Part shown: positions 42,492 through 50,244 of the stretch, piece after piece
Layout of the letters: each line of letters starts with the position of its first letter
Position numbering within the stretch: position 1 is the first letter of the stretch
Assembly (NCBI GenBank): GCA_005883355.1
Contig: VAXG01000036.1
Span: forward strand, 116,148 to 180,147
Origin: Actinomycetota bacterium
Lineage (GTDB): Bacteria; Actinomycetota; Thermoleophilia; Gaiellales; Gaiellaceae
Direction: 5' to 3'
Length of the DNA: 64,000 bases
Made by a program: the position numbers and the translations under genes
The notes under the pieces: model-generated
Seen by the model: only the letters and a program-made list of their open reading frames with translations
Database searches by the model: none
Told to the model about the DNA's origin: nothing

Positions 42492-43211
42492 GTGGTCGCA
42501 ATCGCGCAGTCGCTTCGCGAGCAGGTCGCGTGCGCGTGTCGCATTCTCGCGCTCGAGGGATACGCGGATCTCACGCTCGGCCATGTCAGCGGCCGCAGTC
42601 CCGGAACCCCCACGGTCTACATCAAGCGGAAGGGCATCACGCTGGGCGAGACGGAGCCCGACGACGTGATCTCCTTCGAACTGGACGATGCCGAGGCGCT
42701 CGATTCGCCGGAGATGCATCTCGAGGCTGTGCTCCATACGGAGGTCTACCGGGCGCGGCCCGACGTCGGCGCAGTCGTCCATGGGCATCCGCCCTACGCC
42801 ACCGCTCTTGGGGCGACCGGTGCCTCGCTCGAGTTGCTGACACACGACGCCGTGCTCTTCGTCGACGGCCTACCGGTGTACGACGAGACCCCCGAGCTGA
42901 TCACCCAGACCGATCAAGGCCGAGCGGTTGCGGCCGCACTCGGCGATCGCAACGCAGTCTTGCTCCGAAACCACGGCGTGCTCGCGGTCGGGCGCGACGT
43001 GCCGTGGGCTGTGCTCGTCGCGTGCACGCTCGAGCGCGCGGTCCGCCTGCAGGCGGTCGCTTCCGCCCTCGGCGAGCTACGCCCGATCGAGGAGGACCTC
43101 GCGCGCCGCATGTTTCCCGCCAAGTACCACGACGGGCTGGTCGAGGAGTACTGGCAGGCCTGGCTGAGGAAGCTCGAGCACCAGGCGCAAGAGGCGCCGC
43201 CGAATCCGTGA
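42492..43211 (+). CDS. Class II aldolase-fold protein, candidate pyridine-dicarboxylate decarboxylase
   Basis: This 239-residue aldolase/adducin-fold protein has zinc/manganese ligands His97 and His99 in AVVHGHPPYATAL and His161 in LLRNHGVLAVG. In the Mesorhizobium vitamin B6 pathway 3-hydroxy-2-methylpyridine-4,5-dicarboxylate 4-decarboxylase is a manganese enzyme with exactly this fold, so that role is proposed. The aldolase glycine loop is GHVSGRSPG. GTG 42492; the end overlaps the next start as GTGA, tying it to the molybdenum hydroxylase subunits. A sugar-phosphate aldolase is the alternative but fits the context less well. Confidence 0.78.
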   Translation: MVAIAQSLREQVACACRILALEGYADLTLGHVSGRSPGTPTVYIKRKGITLGETEPDDVISFELDDAEALDSPEMHLEAVLHTEVYRARPDVGAVVHGHPPYATALGATGASLELLTHDAVLFVDGLPVYDETPELITQTDQGRAVAAALGDRNAVLLRNHGVLAVGRDVPWAVLVACTLERAVRLQAVASALGELRPIEEDLARRMFPAKYHDGLVEEYWQAWLRKLEHQAQEAPPNP

Positions 43212-43669
43212 TCGTCGAGCTGCAGCTGAACGGACGTCCGGTCCGCGACGACGTTGCGCCGCAGACGCTTTTGCTCGACTACCTGCGCGACCGGCACGGG
43301 CTCACTGGTGCGAAGCGCTCGTGCGACGTCCAGGTGTGCGGGACCTGCACGGTGCTCGTCGACGGCCTCCCCGTCAGCTCGTGCTGCACGCTCGTCGCGG
43401 ACGTCGACAGCCGGGACGTCCTCACGATCGAAGGCTTCGCCGAGCTGCCCGAGTTCGAGCGTTTCGAGCGCGCGTTCGTCGACCATGCCGCGCTCCAGTG
43501 CGGCTTCTGCACGGGCGGGATGCTGCTGACGACGAAGTTCTTCCTCGACGCAGGGCTTCTCGGGACGAACGAGGAGATCCGGCGCGGCCTCTCGGGCAAC
43601 CTCTGCCGCTGCACGGGTTACCACGGGATCGTCGAAGCTGTCGCCGAGCTCGCCGGAGCAAACGAGTGA
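43208..43669 (+). CDS. Molybdenum hydroxylase 2Fe-2S (small) subunit
   Basis: This 153-residue iron-sulfur subunit has a plant-type 2Fe-2S domain with CDVQVCGTCTVLVDG and the distal cysteine in SSCCTLV, followed by the helical second cluster domain with QCGFCTGGMLL and NLCRCTGYHGI. It transfers electrons from the molybdopterin site to the FAD subunit. GTG 43208 overlaps the upstream stop and its own stop overlaps the large subunit start, giving tight coupling. There is no signal peptide, so it is cytoplasmic. Confidence 0.93.
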   Translation: MIVELQLNGRPVRDDVAPQTLLLDYLRDRHGLTGAKRSCDVQVCGTCTVLVDGLPVSSCCTLVADVDSRDVLTIEGFAELPEFERFERAFVDHAALQCGFCTGGMLLTTKFFLDAGLLGTNEEIRRGLSGNLCRCTGYHGIVEAVAELAGANE

Positions 43670-45909
43670 CCATCATCGAGCGGCAACCGCTCGCGCACGT
43701 CGGCCGCTCGGTTCCACGGCGGGACGCGCACGAGAAGCTCCGGGGGGCCGCGCAGTTCGTCGGCGACTTCGTCGTGCCGCGGATGGTGCACGGAAAGGTC
43801 CTGCGGTCGCCGTTCGCCCATGCCCGAGTGGTGGCCGTCGACGCGAGCGAGGCCGAGGCGCTGCCCGGCGTCGTCTGCGTCCTCACCGGTGACGATCTCA
43901 CCGACCTCGATCCCTACTGGGGTCACGCGATCAAGGATCGCCCGATCGTCGCGCTCGACCATGTGCGCTTTGCCGGCGAGCCGGTGGCGGCGGTCGCGGC
44001 CGAGGACGAAGCCACGGCAGCGGCGGCCCTGAATGCGATCCGTGTCGAGTACGAGGAGCTCCCGGTCGCGGGGACGATCGAGCAGGCACTCGCCGACGAC
44101 GCGCCGATCCTGCACGAAGGCCCACTCCGGCCGGGGCTCTTCCACGGGCTCGGCGAGCTTCCACCCCGTGAGGGCAACGTCTGCTACCGCTATCGGATCG
44201 ACCGCGGCGAGCTGGAGTCGGTATTTGCGCGGGCCGACCTCATCGTCGAGGGCGAGTACTCCTTCCCGGCCGTCTACCAGTACGCAATGGAGACGCACAC
44301 GGTCGTCGCACAGGTCGAAGGTGAGGAGATCACGGTGTGGTCGACGTGCCAGCATCCGTTCCTCGTCCGCGCGGAGCTCGCCGATCTGTTCGCGGTCCCG
44401 CTTGCCAGCGTCCGCGTCGTGGTCCCATACCTCGGCGGGGGGTTCGGCTCGAAGTCGTATACGAAGATGGAGCCGCTGACGGCCGCGCTCGCGCGCAAGG
44501 CCGGCAGGCCGGTGCGAATCCAGAACCGCGTCGACGAGTCGATGGTGACGACGCGGCGACACGGCATGCGCTGCCGGATGCGCACCGCGATGACGAACGA
44601 AGGCAATCTGGTTGCACGCGACGTGGACTGCTGGTTCGACACGGGCGCCTATGCCGACAACGGCCCCCGCGTCACGGCGACCGGAGGAGACGCCGCGCCC
44701 GGGCCCTACCGGTGGCATGCCTACCGTGTCGACGCCCGCTGCGTCTACACCAACACCGGCCCTGCAGGCTCCTACCGCGCATTCGGCGCGGCACATCTGC
44801 AGTGGATCGGCGAGTCGCAAATCGACGAGCTTGCACGGCGGGCGGGTCTTGATCCACTGGCCGTACGGCGCGACAACCTCTGCCTGCCCGGCGAAGAGCT
44901 GCGCAACGGCGCCAAGTCACTCGACGCCGATCTCATCGGCGACGTCGAGCAGGCCGCCGCCGCAGTCGGTTGGTCCGAGCCGAAGAGGGCGAACGTCGGC
45001 CGCGGGGTCTCGGTCGGCCTGCTCGCGGCCGGCGCGCATCCGGTCTCGACGGCGATCGTGCGGCTGGAGGCCGACGGGCAGGTCGTCGTGCTCGTAGGCA
45101 CAACCGAGGTCGGGCAAGGCCCGCGCACCGTCTTCGCGCAGATTGCAGCCGAGGAGCTCGGCGTCGACGTCGAGCAAGTCACCGTGCGCGGGACCGACAC
45201 GCGCTTCACCCCCTACGATCGCTCGACCGGGGCGAGCCGCTCGACAACGATCGCGGGGCTCGCGGTGCAGCGGGCAGCGAGGCAGGTGCGCGACCAGCTG
45301 GAGGAGATCGCGGCTGGAGATCCACTCGAGCCGACGGCCTACCCGGAGCTGCTGCGCCGCCACTTCGGGTTCACCGGCGGTGAGCTGATCGGCAGCGGCG
45401 AGGTCGCGCCGACCGGCACCGGTTCGTACGCCGAAGGCCCCGTCTTCTGGGAGGTCTGTGTCGGCGCCGCCGAAGTCGAGGTCGACCCGGAGACCGGGGT
45501 CGTGCGCGTGCGGCGCACCGCAACCGTGGCCGACGTCGGACGTGCGATCAACCCTCAGCTCGTCCAGCGCCAGGACGAAGGCGCCACGCTGCAGGGCCTC
45601 GGCAATGCGCTGTTCGAGGAGATGGTGTTCGAGGATGGACAGCTACTGAACGACACGTTGCTCGACTACCGCGTGCCCAGCTTCGCGGATCTCCCGAACG
45701 AGATGACCTGCGTCATCGTCGAGAACGAAGACGGACCCGGACCTTACGGCGCCAAGGGCTGCGGGGAGGGCGCCCTCGCTGCAATCCCTGCTGCCGTGGT
45801 GAACGCGCTGGCCGACGTGGGCGTTCCGATGCAAGAGTTGCCGCTGACACCGGAACGGGTCTGGCGGCGAATCCAGACACTGAAAGAGGAGGGAAAATGG
45901 CCACGGTAA
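43666..45909 (+). CDS. Molybdenum hydroxylase catalytic (large) subunit
   Basis: This 747-residue xanthine-oxidase-family catalytic subunit carries the molybdopterin-cytosine dinucleotide centre. Segments seen are VGRSVPRRDAHEKLRGAAQFVGD, PYLGGGFGSKSYTKMEP, GSYRAFGAAHLQW, ATTEVGQGPRTVFAQ-like VGTTEVGQGPRTVFA and the end GAKGCGEGALAAIPAAVVNA with the catalytic glutamate. The VAYRSFR copper-site motif of CO dehydrogenase is absent, so it is a hydroxylase of an aromatic N-heterocycle or aldehyde. Here it probably hydroxylates a pyridine carbon next to nitrogen, as nicotinate hydroxylases do. Its FAD partner is at 31443. Confidence 0.93.
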   Translation: MTIIERQPLAHVGRSVPRRDAHEKLRGAAQFVGDFVVPRMVHGKVLRSPFAHARVVAVDASEAEALPGVVCVLTGDDLTDLDPYWGHAIKDRPIVALDHVRFAGEPVAAVAAEDEATAAAALNAIRVEYEELPVAGTIEQALADDAPILHEGPLRPGLFHGLGELPPREGNVCYRYRIDRGELESVFARADLIVEGEYSFPAVYQYAMETHTVVAQVEGEEITVWSTCQHPFLVRAELADLFAVPLASVRVVVPYLGGGFGSKSYTKMEPLTAALARKAGRPVRIQNRVDESMVTTRRHGMRCRMRTAMTNEGNLVARDVDCWFDTGAYADNGPRVTATGGDAAPGPYRWHAYRVDARCVYTNTGPAGSYRAFGAAHLQWIGESQIDELARRAGLDPLAVRRDNLCLPGEELRNGAKSLDADLIGDVEQAAAAVGWSEPKRANVGRGVSVGLLAAGAHPVSTAIVRLEADGQVVVLVGTTEVGQGPRTVFAQIAAEELGVDVEQVTVRGTDTRFTPYDRSTGASRSTTIAGLAVQRAARQVRDQLEEIAAGDPLEPTAYPELLRRHFGFTGGELIGSGEVAPTGTGSYAEGPVFWEVCVGAAEVEVDPETGVVRVRRTATVADVGRAINPQLVQRQDEGATLQGLGNALFEEMVFEDGQLLNDTLLDYRVPSFADLPNEMTCVIVENEDGPGPYGAKGCGEGALAAIPAAVVNALADVGVPMQELPLTPERVWRRIQTLKEEGKWPR

Positions 45910-46859
45910 AACAGCCGGCCGCCAAGGACGCGGCCACCGGTCGGCCTGCGGTGCGCCGAGCCGCAGTGATCGGAACCGGAACGATGGGACCGGGAATGGG
46001 TGCCGTGCTGGCGCGCGCAGGCATCGCAGTGGCGATGTACGACGTCAGCGAGGAGGCGCTCGACCGGTCGAAGGCCGGCGTCGGCCTGGCCGAGGGCGTA
46101 CTCGACCAGCTGGAGACTCCCTCCGTCGACGGAGGTTCGATCCGCTACACCGCCGACCTCGGCGACGCGCTCGAGGACGTCGACTTCGTTTTCGAGGCCG
46201 TGCCGGAGAAGCTGGAGATCAAGCATGAGGTCTTCCGGGATCTCGAACGCCACGTTGCCGCCGACACGATCCTCGCCTCCAATACGTCCGGGATCCCGAT
46301 CACGAAGATCGCAGAAGGCTGCGAACACCCGGAGCGTGTCGTGGGAACACACTGGTCGAACCCGCCCCACCTGATCCCGATGATCGAGGTGATCCCGGGC
46401 GAGCGCACGAACGAGGAGACCGTCGACGCAGCCGTCGCCCTCGTCGGGCGCATCGGCTACGAGGCGGTCGTCGAGCGCGAGGTTCCGGGCTTCGTCGAGA
46501 ACAGGATCCTCTACGCGATCATGCGCGAAGCAGTCGACCTCGTCGACCGCGGCATCATCGATGCCGACGGCATGGACCGCTGCGTGCGCTGGGGAATCGG
46601 CTACAAGCTCGCCGTGATCGGCCCCATGGAGCTGCTCGACATGGCCGGGCTGGACATCTACCAGGCGGTCGGCAGCTATCTGAACCAGGACCTCTGCAAC
46701 TCCACGGTCGTGTCGAACACGATCACCGATCGCACGGCCGAGGGGAAGCTCGGCATGAAGACCGGCGGGGGGCTCTACGAGTACACGCCCGAACGGGTCG
46801 ACCAGCTGCGGGCCGAGCGGGCGCGCAAGCTCGTCGGCGTCCGCAAGGCGCTCTCCTAG
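45897..46859 (+). CDS. 3-hydroxyacyl-CoA-dehydrogenase-fold enzyme, candidate 5-formyl-3-hydroxy-2-methylpyridine-4-carboxylate dehydrogenase
   Basis: This 320-residue NAD enzyme has GTGTMGPGMGAVLARAG at 26-42, the catalytic segment THWSNPPHLIPMIEVI (His152, Glu164) and a C-terminal helical domain with VPGFVENRILYAIMREAVDLV, WGIGYKLAVIGPMELLDMAGL and ERARKLVGVRK. These follow the M. loti enzyme that oxidises the 5-formyl pyridine carboxylate to the dicarboxylate, which unusually has this fold. The SNPPH variant (instead of FNPPH) and the lack of an acyl-CoA partner gene support the reassignment. The start overlaps the large-subunit stop and follows GAGGAGGGA. Confidence 0.78.
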   Translation: MATVKQPAAKDAATGRPAVRRAAVIGTGTMGPGMGAVLARAGIAVAMYDVSEEALDRSKAGVGLAEGVLDQLETPSVDGGSIRYTADLGDALEDVDFVFEAVPEKLEIKHEVFRDLERHVAADTILASNTSGIPITKIAEGCEHPERVVGTHWSNPPHLIPMIEVIPGERTNEETVDAAVALVGRIGYEAVVEREVPGFVENRILYAIMREAVDLVDRGIIDADGMDRCVRWGIGYKLAVIGPMELLDMAGLDIYQAVGSYLNQDLCNSTVVSNTITDRTAEGKLGMKTGGGLYEYTPERVDQLRAERARKLVGVRKALS

Positions 46860-46868
46860 GAGACCGAG

Positions 46869-47615
46869 GTGAAGATCTACCTTCTGGACAACGGCTCGAT
46901 CGTGATCGACCACGCGCAGCTGATGTGGAACATCGGCGGTGGAACGCCGGTGCGGATTCCGTCCTACGGGCTGCTTATCGAGCACGACGACGGCCTCTTC
47001 GTGTTCGACACGGGCTTCGACCTCGACCATACGAACGCGGTGCTCCCGTTCGAGTTGCCCGAGCAGACGCCCGAGCAGACGATTCCGGGTCAGCTCCGGG
47101 CCTGTGGCTTCGAACCGGGCGACGTCACGACGCTCGTGAACTCCCATCTCCACTTCGACCACGTCGGCGGTAACAAACACCTGACCGAGGCAACGGTCGT
47201 CGTACACGAGCGGGAGCTCGAGCAGGCGCGGAACTGCCAGCCGTTCGAGCGCTTCGGCTACTCCGACCGCTCCTGGGACTACGACGGCGCGAGCTTCCGG
47301 ACGATCGCCGGTGACACCGAGCTCGCTCGGGGACTGTGGCTCTTCGAGACGCCCGGCCACACGATTGGTCACTACTCGCTGCTCGTGACGCCTGACTCGG
47401 GCCGGCCGCTCGTGTTCGCCTTCGACGTCGTCTACACCTCCGAGGCGCTCGAAAAAGGAGTGCAGCCGGGCTTCCACTACGACCCGGTCGCGGGAGTCGC
47501 GTCGATCGAGCGCGTCAAGCAGGTCGCGGCGGAGAACGAGGCCGAAATCTTCTTCTCCCACGACATGGACGCCTGGAACGGCTACAAGCACGCGCCGGAC
47601 TTCTACGAGGGTTAG
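46869..47615 (+). CDS. 4-pyridoxolactonase-like metallo-beta-lactamase-fold lactonase
   Basis: This 248-residue zinc hydrolase has NSHLHFDHVGGNK (His93, His95, Asp97, His98), PGHTIGHYSLLV and a final Asp/His region FAFDVVYT and SHDMDAW. It begins IYLLDNGSIVID and carries QTIPGQL, QPFERFGYSDRSWD and FHYDPVAGVASIERVK, the layout I know from the M. loti 4-pyridoxolactonase, which hydrolyses the lactone of 4-pyridoxic acid. N-acyl-homoserine lactonases have the same fold and are the alternative, but the neighbours favour pyridoxolactone. AGGAGACCGAGGTG gives the ribosome site before the GTG start. Confidence 0.82.
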   Translation: MKIYLLDNGSIVIDHAQLMWNIGGGTPVRIPSYGLLIEHDDGLFVFDTGFDLDHTNAVLPFELPEQTPEQTIPGQLRACGFEPGDVTTLVNSHLHFDHVGGNKHLTEATVVVHERELEQARNCQPFERFGYSDRSWDYDGASFRTIAGDTELARGLWLFETPGHTIGHYSLLVTPDSGRPLVFAFDVVYTSEALEKGVQPGFHYDPVAGVASIERVKQVAAENEAEIFFSHDMDAWNGYKHAPDFYEG

Positions 47616-47626
47616 GAGGCAGAGAG

Positions 47627-48358
47627 ATGAAGCTGCAGGATCGGGTCGCGATCGTCACCGGCGCGGCGCAGGGAATCGGCAAGGCGGTTGCCGACAAGCT
47701 GGCGGCCGAAGGCGCGAAGGTCGTCGCGGTCGACGTGAACGGCGAGGGCGCCAAGCGAACCGCCGCTGGGATCGACGGAACCGGGTTGCAGGCCGACATC
47801 TCCAGCCCCGAAGACGTCCAGCGCATGGTCGACGAGACCGTCTCGCAGCACGGCAAGGTGGACGTGCTCGCAAACGTGGCCGCGGTCGTCCCGTTCACGG
47901 CCTGGGACGACATCACATTCGACGAGTGGCGCCGGATCATGTCGGTCAACCTCGACGGGCTGTTCCTGACGATGAAGGCGGTTGAGAAGCCGATGCGCGA
48001 CGCCGGTTACGGCCGGATCGTCAACGTCAGCTCGAACGTCATCCTGGCGGGCACGCCGAACCTCGCTCACTACGTCGCCTCGAAGGGTGGCGTCTGGGCG
48101 TTCACGCGCGCCGCGGCTCGCGAGCTCGGGAAGTACGGGATCACCGTCAATTCGGTCGCACCCGGGCTCACCGCGACCGAGGGTGTGATGGCAAGCCCGC
48201 ATGCAGAAGCCTTCGAGTTCGTGCAGATGCTCCAGTGCATCCCGCGCCGCGGCGAGGCGGCCGACATAGCGCCCTCGGTCGCGTTCCTCGCTTCTGAGGA
48301 AGCCGGCTGGGTCACGGGCCAGCTCCTCGTGGCAGATGCGGGCATGACGCACAACTGA
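47627..48358 (+). CDS. Pyridoxal 4-dehydrogenase-like short-chain dehydrogenase
   Basis: This 243-residue SDR has TGAAQGIG at 11-18, Ser135, Tyr149-x3-Lys153 (HYVASKGG) and the distinctive segments VVPFTAWDDI, LAGTPNLAHYVASKG and ASPHAEAFEFVQMLQC. They match the pattern of the M. loti pyridoxal dehydrogenase, which oxidises pyridoxal (as hemiacetal) to 4-pyridoxolactone with NAD. The lactonase gene is directly upstream, so substrate channelling order and gene order agree. The usual NNAG is altered to ANVAA, as in that enzyme group. GGAGG precedes ATG 47627. Confidence 0.82.
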   Translation: MKLQDRVAIVTGAAQGIGKAVADKLAAEGAKVVAVDVNGEGAKRTAAGIDGTGLQADISSPEDVQRMVDETVSQHGKVDVLANVAAVVPFTAWDDITFDEWRRIMSVNLDGLFLTMKAVEKPMRDAGYGRIVNVSSNVILAGTPNLAHYVASKGGVWAFTRAAARELGKYGITVNSVAPGLTATEGVMASPHAEAFEFVQMLQCIPRRGEAADIAPSVAFLASEEAGWVTGQLLVADAGMTHN

Positions 48359-48759
48359 TGGCGCGGGTCCCGGCCACGCGCGCGGGCGCCATTCTGGCCG
48401 TTGCCGACTTCGACGCCTCGCTCGCCTTCTACCGCGACCGGCTCGGGCTCGCGCTCGTCGCGACATACGATGATCCGCCCTACGCGACCTTGTCGGCAGC
48501 GGAGACGCGCATCTCGCTCGCCGAGGAGGGCCATCCGGCGGAGGACCGTCCGGGCGTGACGATGAGCGCGCCGAGAGATCCGTCGCGGGCGAACCTCGTG
48601 CTGGTCCTCGAAGTGGAAGATGCGCGCGCCGTCCATCGCGAGCTCGCAGCGGAAGGAGTCCAGTTCCTCGCGGAGCCCTTCGAACCGCCCTGGGGCGGAT
48701 GTCGCTTCTTCTGCGTCGACCCCGACGGCTACCTCGTCGAGATCGAGCAGCCGGCATGA
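48358..48759 (+). CDS. VOC-superfamily (glyoxalase-like) protein
   Basis: This 133-residue vicinal-oxygen-chelate protein has two beta-alpha-beta-beta-beta modules: ILAVADFDASLAFYRDRLGL and LVLVLEVEDARAVHREL, ending FCVDPDGYLVEIEQP with the last Glu as a likely metal ligand. The first-strand His of active dioxygenases is not present, so it is probably not a complete extradiol enzyme. ATG 48358 shares a base with the SDR stop and its own end overlaps the ADH start. Its role may be isomerisation or binding of a pathway intermediate. Confidence 0.83.
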   Translation: MARVPATRAGAILAVADFDASLAFYRDRLGLALVATYDDPPYATLSAAETRISLAEEGHPAEDRPGVTMSAPRDPSRANLVLVLEVEDARAVHRELAAEGVQFLAEPFEPPWGGCRFFCVDPDGYLVEIEQPA

Positions 48760-49787
48760 AGGCGATCGTGCTCGCAGGTGTCGGCGACGTGCGTGTGGAG
48801 GAGGTCGAGGACGCTCGGATCGTCGACGAGACCGACGCGGTCGTCGAGGTTCACCGAACAGCCATCTGCGGCGCCGATCTGTTCCCGTTCCACGGCATGA
48901 CCCCGAACTTCGAGACGGGGACGATCCTCGGGCACGAGTTCGCGGGGAGAGTGACAGAGGTGGGCTCGGCCGTCGACGGCGTGAAGCCGGGGCAACGCGT
49001 GGTCTGCACGAGCACGATCTCGGACGGAACGTGCGCACACTGCCGCGCGGGGCGTCCCTCGCAGTGCCTGGGCCGTGCGCTCTTCGGTTACTCCGGCGTC
49101 TATCCACGTCTCGACGGCGGCCAGGCCGAGTACGTTCGCGTTCCGCACGCCGACCGTTGCCTTCTCGCCCTGCCCGACGAGGTGGACGAGGAGACCGCGA
49201 TCTTCCTCGCGGACATCCTTCCGACGGGCTACGGCTCCGTGACACGCGGCGAGGTCGGCGTCGGCGACCTCGTGGTCGTGGTCGGCTGCGGACCGGTCGG
49301 GTTGATGGCCGTGCTCTGCGCCGCGAAGGTGGCGGGCACGCTGATTGCCGTCGACGGCGTTGCGGCGCGCCGTGCGCTGGCGACGCGTCTCGGCGCCCAC
49401 GCGGTCGCGCCGGACGAGGCGGAGGCCACGGTTGCGGACGCGAGTGGCGGCCTCGGCGCCGACGTCGTGATCGAGGCGGCCGGGGCGCCGGCCGCTCTCG
49501 ACTTGGCCCTCCGCGTGGCACGCGGCCGTGGCACCGTCTCCGTCGTCGGCGCACACTTCGAGCCTGACTATCCCCTCGACAATGCGCTCATGTTCGAGCG
49601 CGAGCTCACGCTGCGCTTCACGATCGGCGATCCCGTTCGGGATCGTGAACGTCTGCTCGGCCTGATGGCGGCGCGCCGTCTCGAGCCGGCGCAGATCATC
49701 ACGCATCGGCTGCCACTCGAGGCTGCGCCGGAGGCCTATCGGCTGTTCGACAGCCGCGAAGCGACGAAGGTGGTGCTCACGCCGTGA
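48756..49787 (+). CDS. Zinc-dependent alcohol dehydrogenase
   Basis: This 343-residue MDR alcohol dehydrogenase has AICGADLFPFHG and GHEFAGRV for the catalytic zinc, TSTISDGTCAHCRAGRPSQC for the structural-zinc region (cysteines partly replaced) and VVVGCGPVGLMAVLCA for NAD. It closes the vitamin B6-type operon through an ATGA overlap. A dehydrogenase is needed to oxidise the 5-hydroxymethyl group of 4-pyridoxic acid to the aldehyde; the usual FAD enzyme for this is absent, so this enzyme is a candidate. Similarity to glutathione-independent formaldehyde or threonine dehydrogenase-like enzymes is also visible. Confidence 0.86.
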   Translation: MKAIVLAGVGDVRVEEVEDARIVDETDAVVEVHRTAICGADLFPFHGMTPNFETGTILGHEFAGRVTEVGSAVDGVKPGQRVVCTSTISDGTCAHCRAGRPSQCLGRALFGYSGVYPRLDGGQAEYVRVPHADRCLLALPDEVDEETAIFLADILPTGYGSVTRGEVGVGDLVVVVGCGPVGLMAVLCAAKVAGTLIAVDGVAARRALATRLGAHAVAPDEAEATVADASGGLGADVVIEAAGAPAALDLALRVARGRGTVSVVGAHFEPDYPLDNALMFERELTLRFTIGDPVRDRERLLGLMAARRLEPAQIITHRLPLEAAPEAYRLFDSREATKVVLTP

Positions 49788-50164
49788 CGCCGCGCAGACG
49801 AATGGCCTTGATCGGCGCCGCCGTGCTCGCGGTCGCCGCGATCGCGGCGACCGTGCTTGCGACTCGCAGCAGTGACGGGGCGAGCACCGTTCGAACCGCG
49901 TCGCCCGCGACGGTGCGGAGTGCGCTGATCACGCGGCTCGAGACGAGCCACCTGACTTATCGGTGGGTCGTCTGCGTCCGCACGGGGCGCGTCTTCCGAC
50001 AGCAAGCCGTCGTGCGGTGCAACGTCAACTTCGGCGATCCGCACATCGAGGCCTACTGTTCGATCATCGACGGCGGCCGCCTGGTGACCAATCACGAGAC
50101 GCCCTCGTTCACCTGCCCTGCCGATCTACGAGGGTGGGCTACGACGATCGTCACCGGCCCGTAA
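49784..50164 (+). CDS. Membrane-anchored protein of unknown function
   Basis: The 126-residue product has one N-terminal hydrophobic segment (RMALIGAAVLAVAAIAATVLA) after a short basic stretch, so it is probably anchored with the C-terminus outside. The outer part has four cysteines (CVRTGRVFRQ, RCNVNF, AYCSII, FTCPADL), possibly two disulfides. The fold was not recognised. GTG 49784 overlaps the ADH stop (GTGA), so it may be co-transcribed with the catabolic operon. Confidence 0.65.
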   Translation: MTPRRRMALIGAAVLAVAAIAATVLATRSSDGASTVRTASPATVRSALITRLETSHLTYRWVVCVRTGRVFRQQAVVRCNVNFGDPHIEAYCSIIDGGRLVTNHETPSFTCPADLRGWATTIVTGP

Positions 50165-50244
50165 GTGGGCGAACTGCTGGATCAAGAACCGGCGACGGCG
50201 GTCACGTCGCGGCGTCGGCTGGCGATGCCGGTAGCGTGTGCGCG

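Noticed and set aside
43666..45909. Aerobic CO dehydrogenase.
   Set aside because: The copper-site motif VAYRCSFR of true CoxL is absent (GSYRAFGA instead) and the operon lacks CoxDEF-type maturation genes.
46869..47615. Quorum-quenching N-acyl-homoserine lactonase.
   Set aside because: Same fold, but the segments around the active site and the adjacent pyridoxal-dehydrogenase-like SDR favour 4-pyridoxolactone; no quorum genes are nearby.
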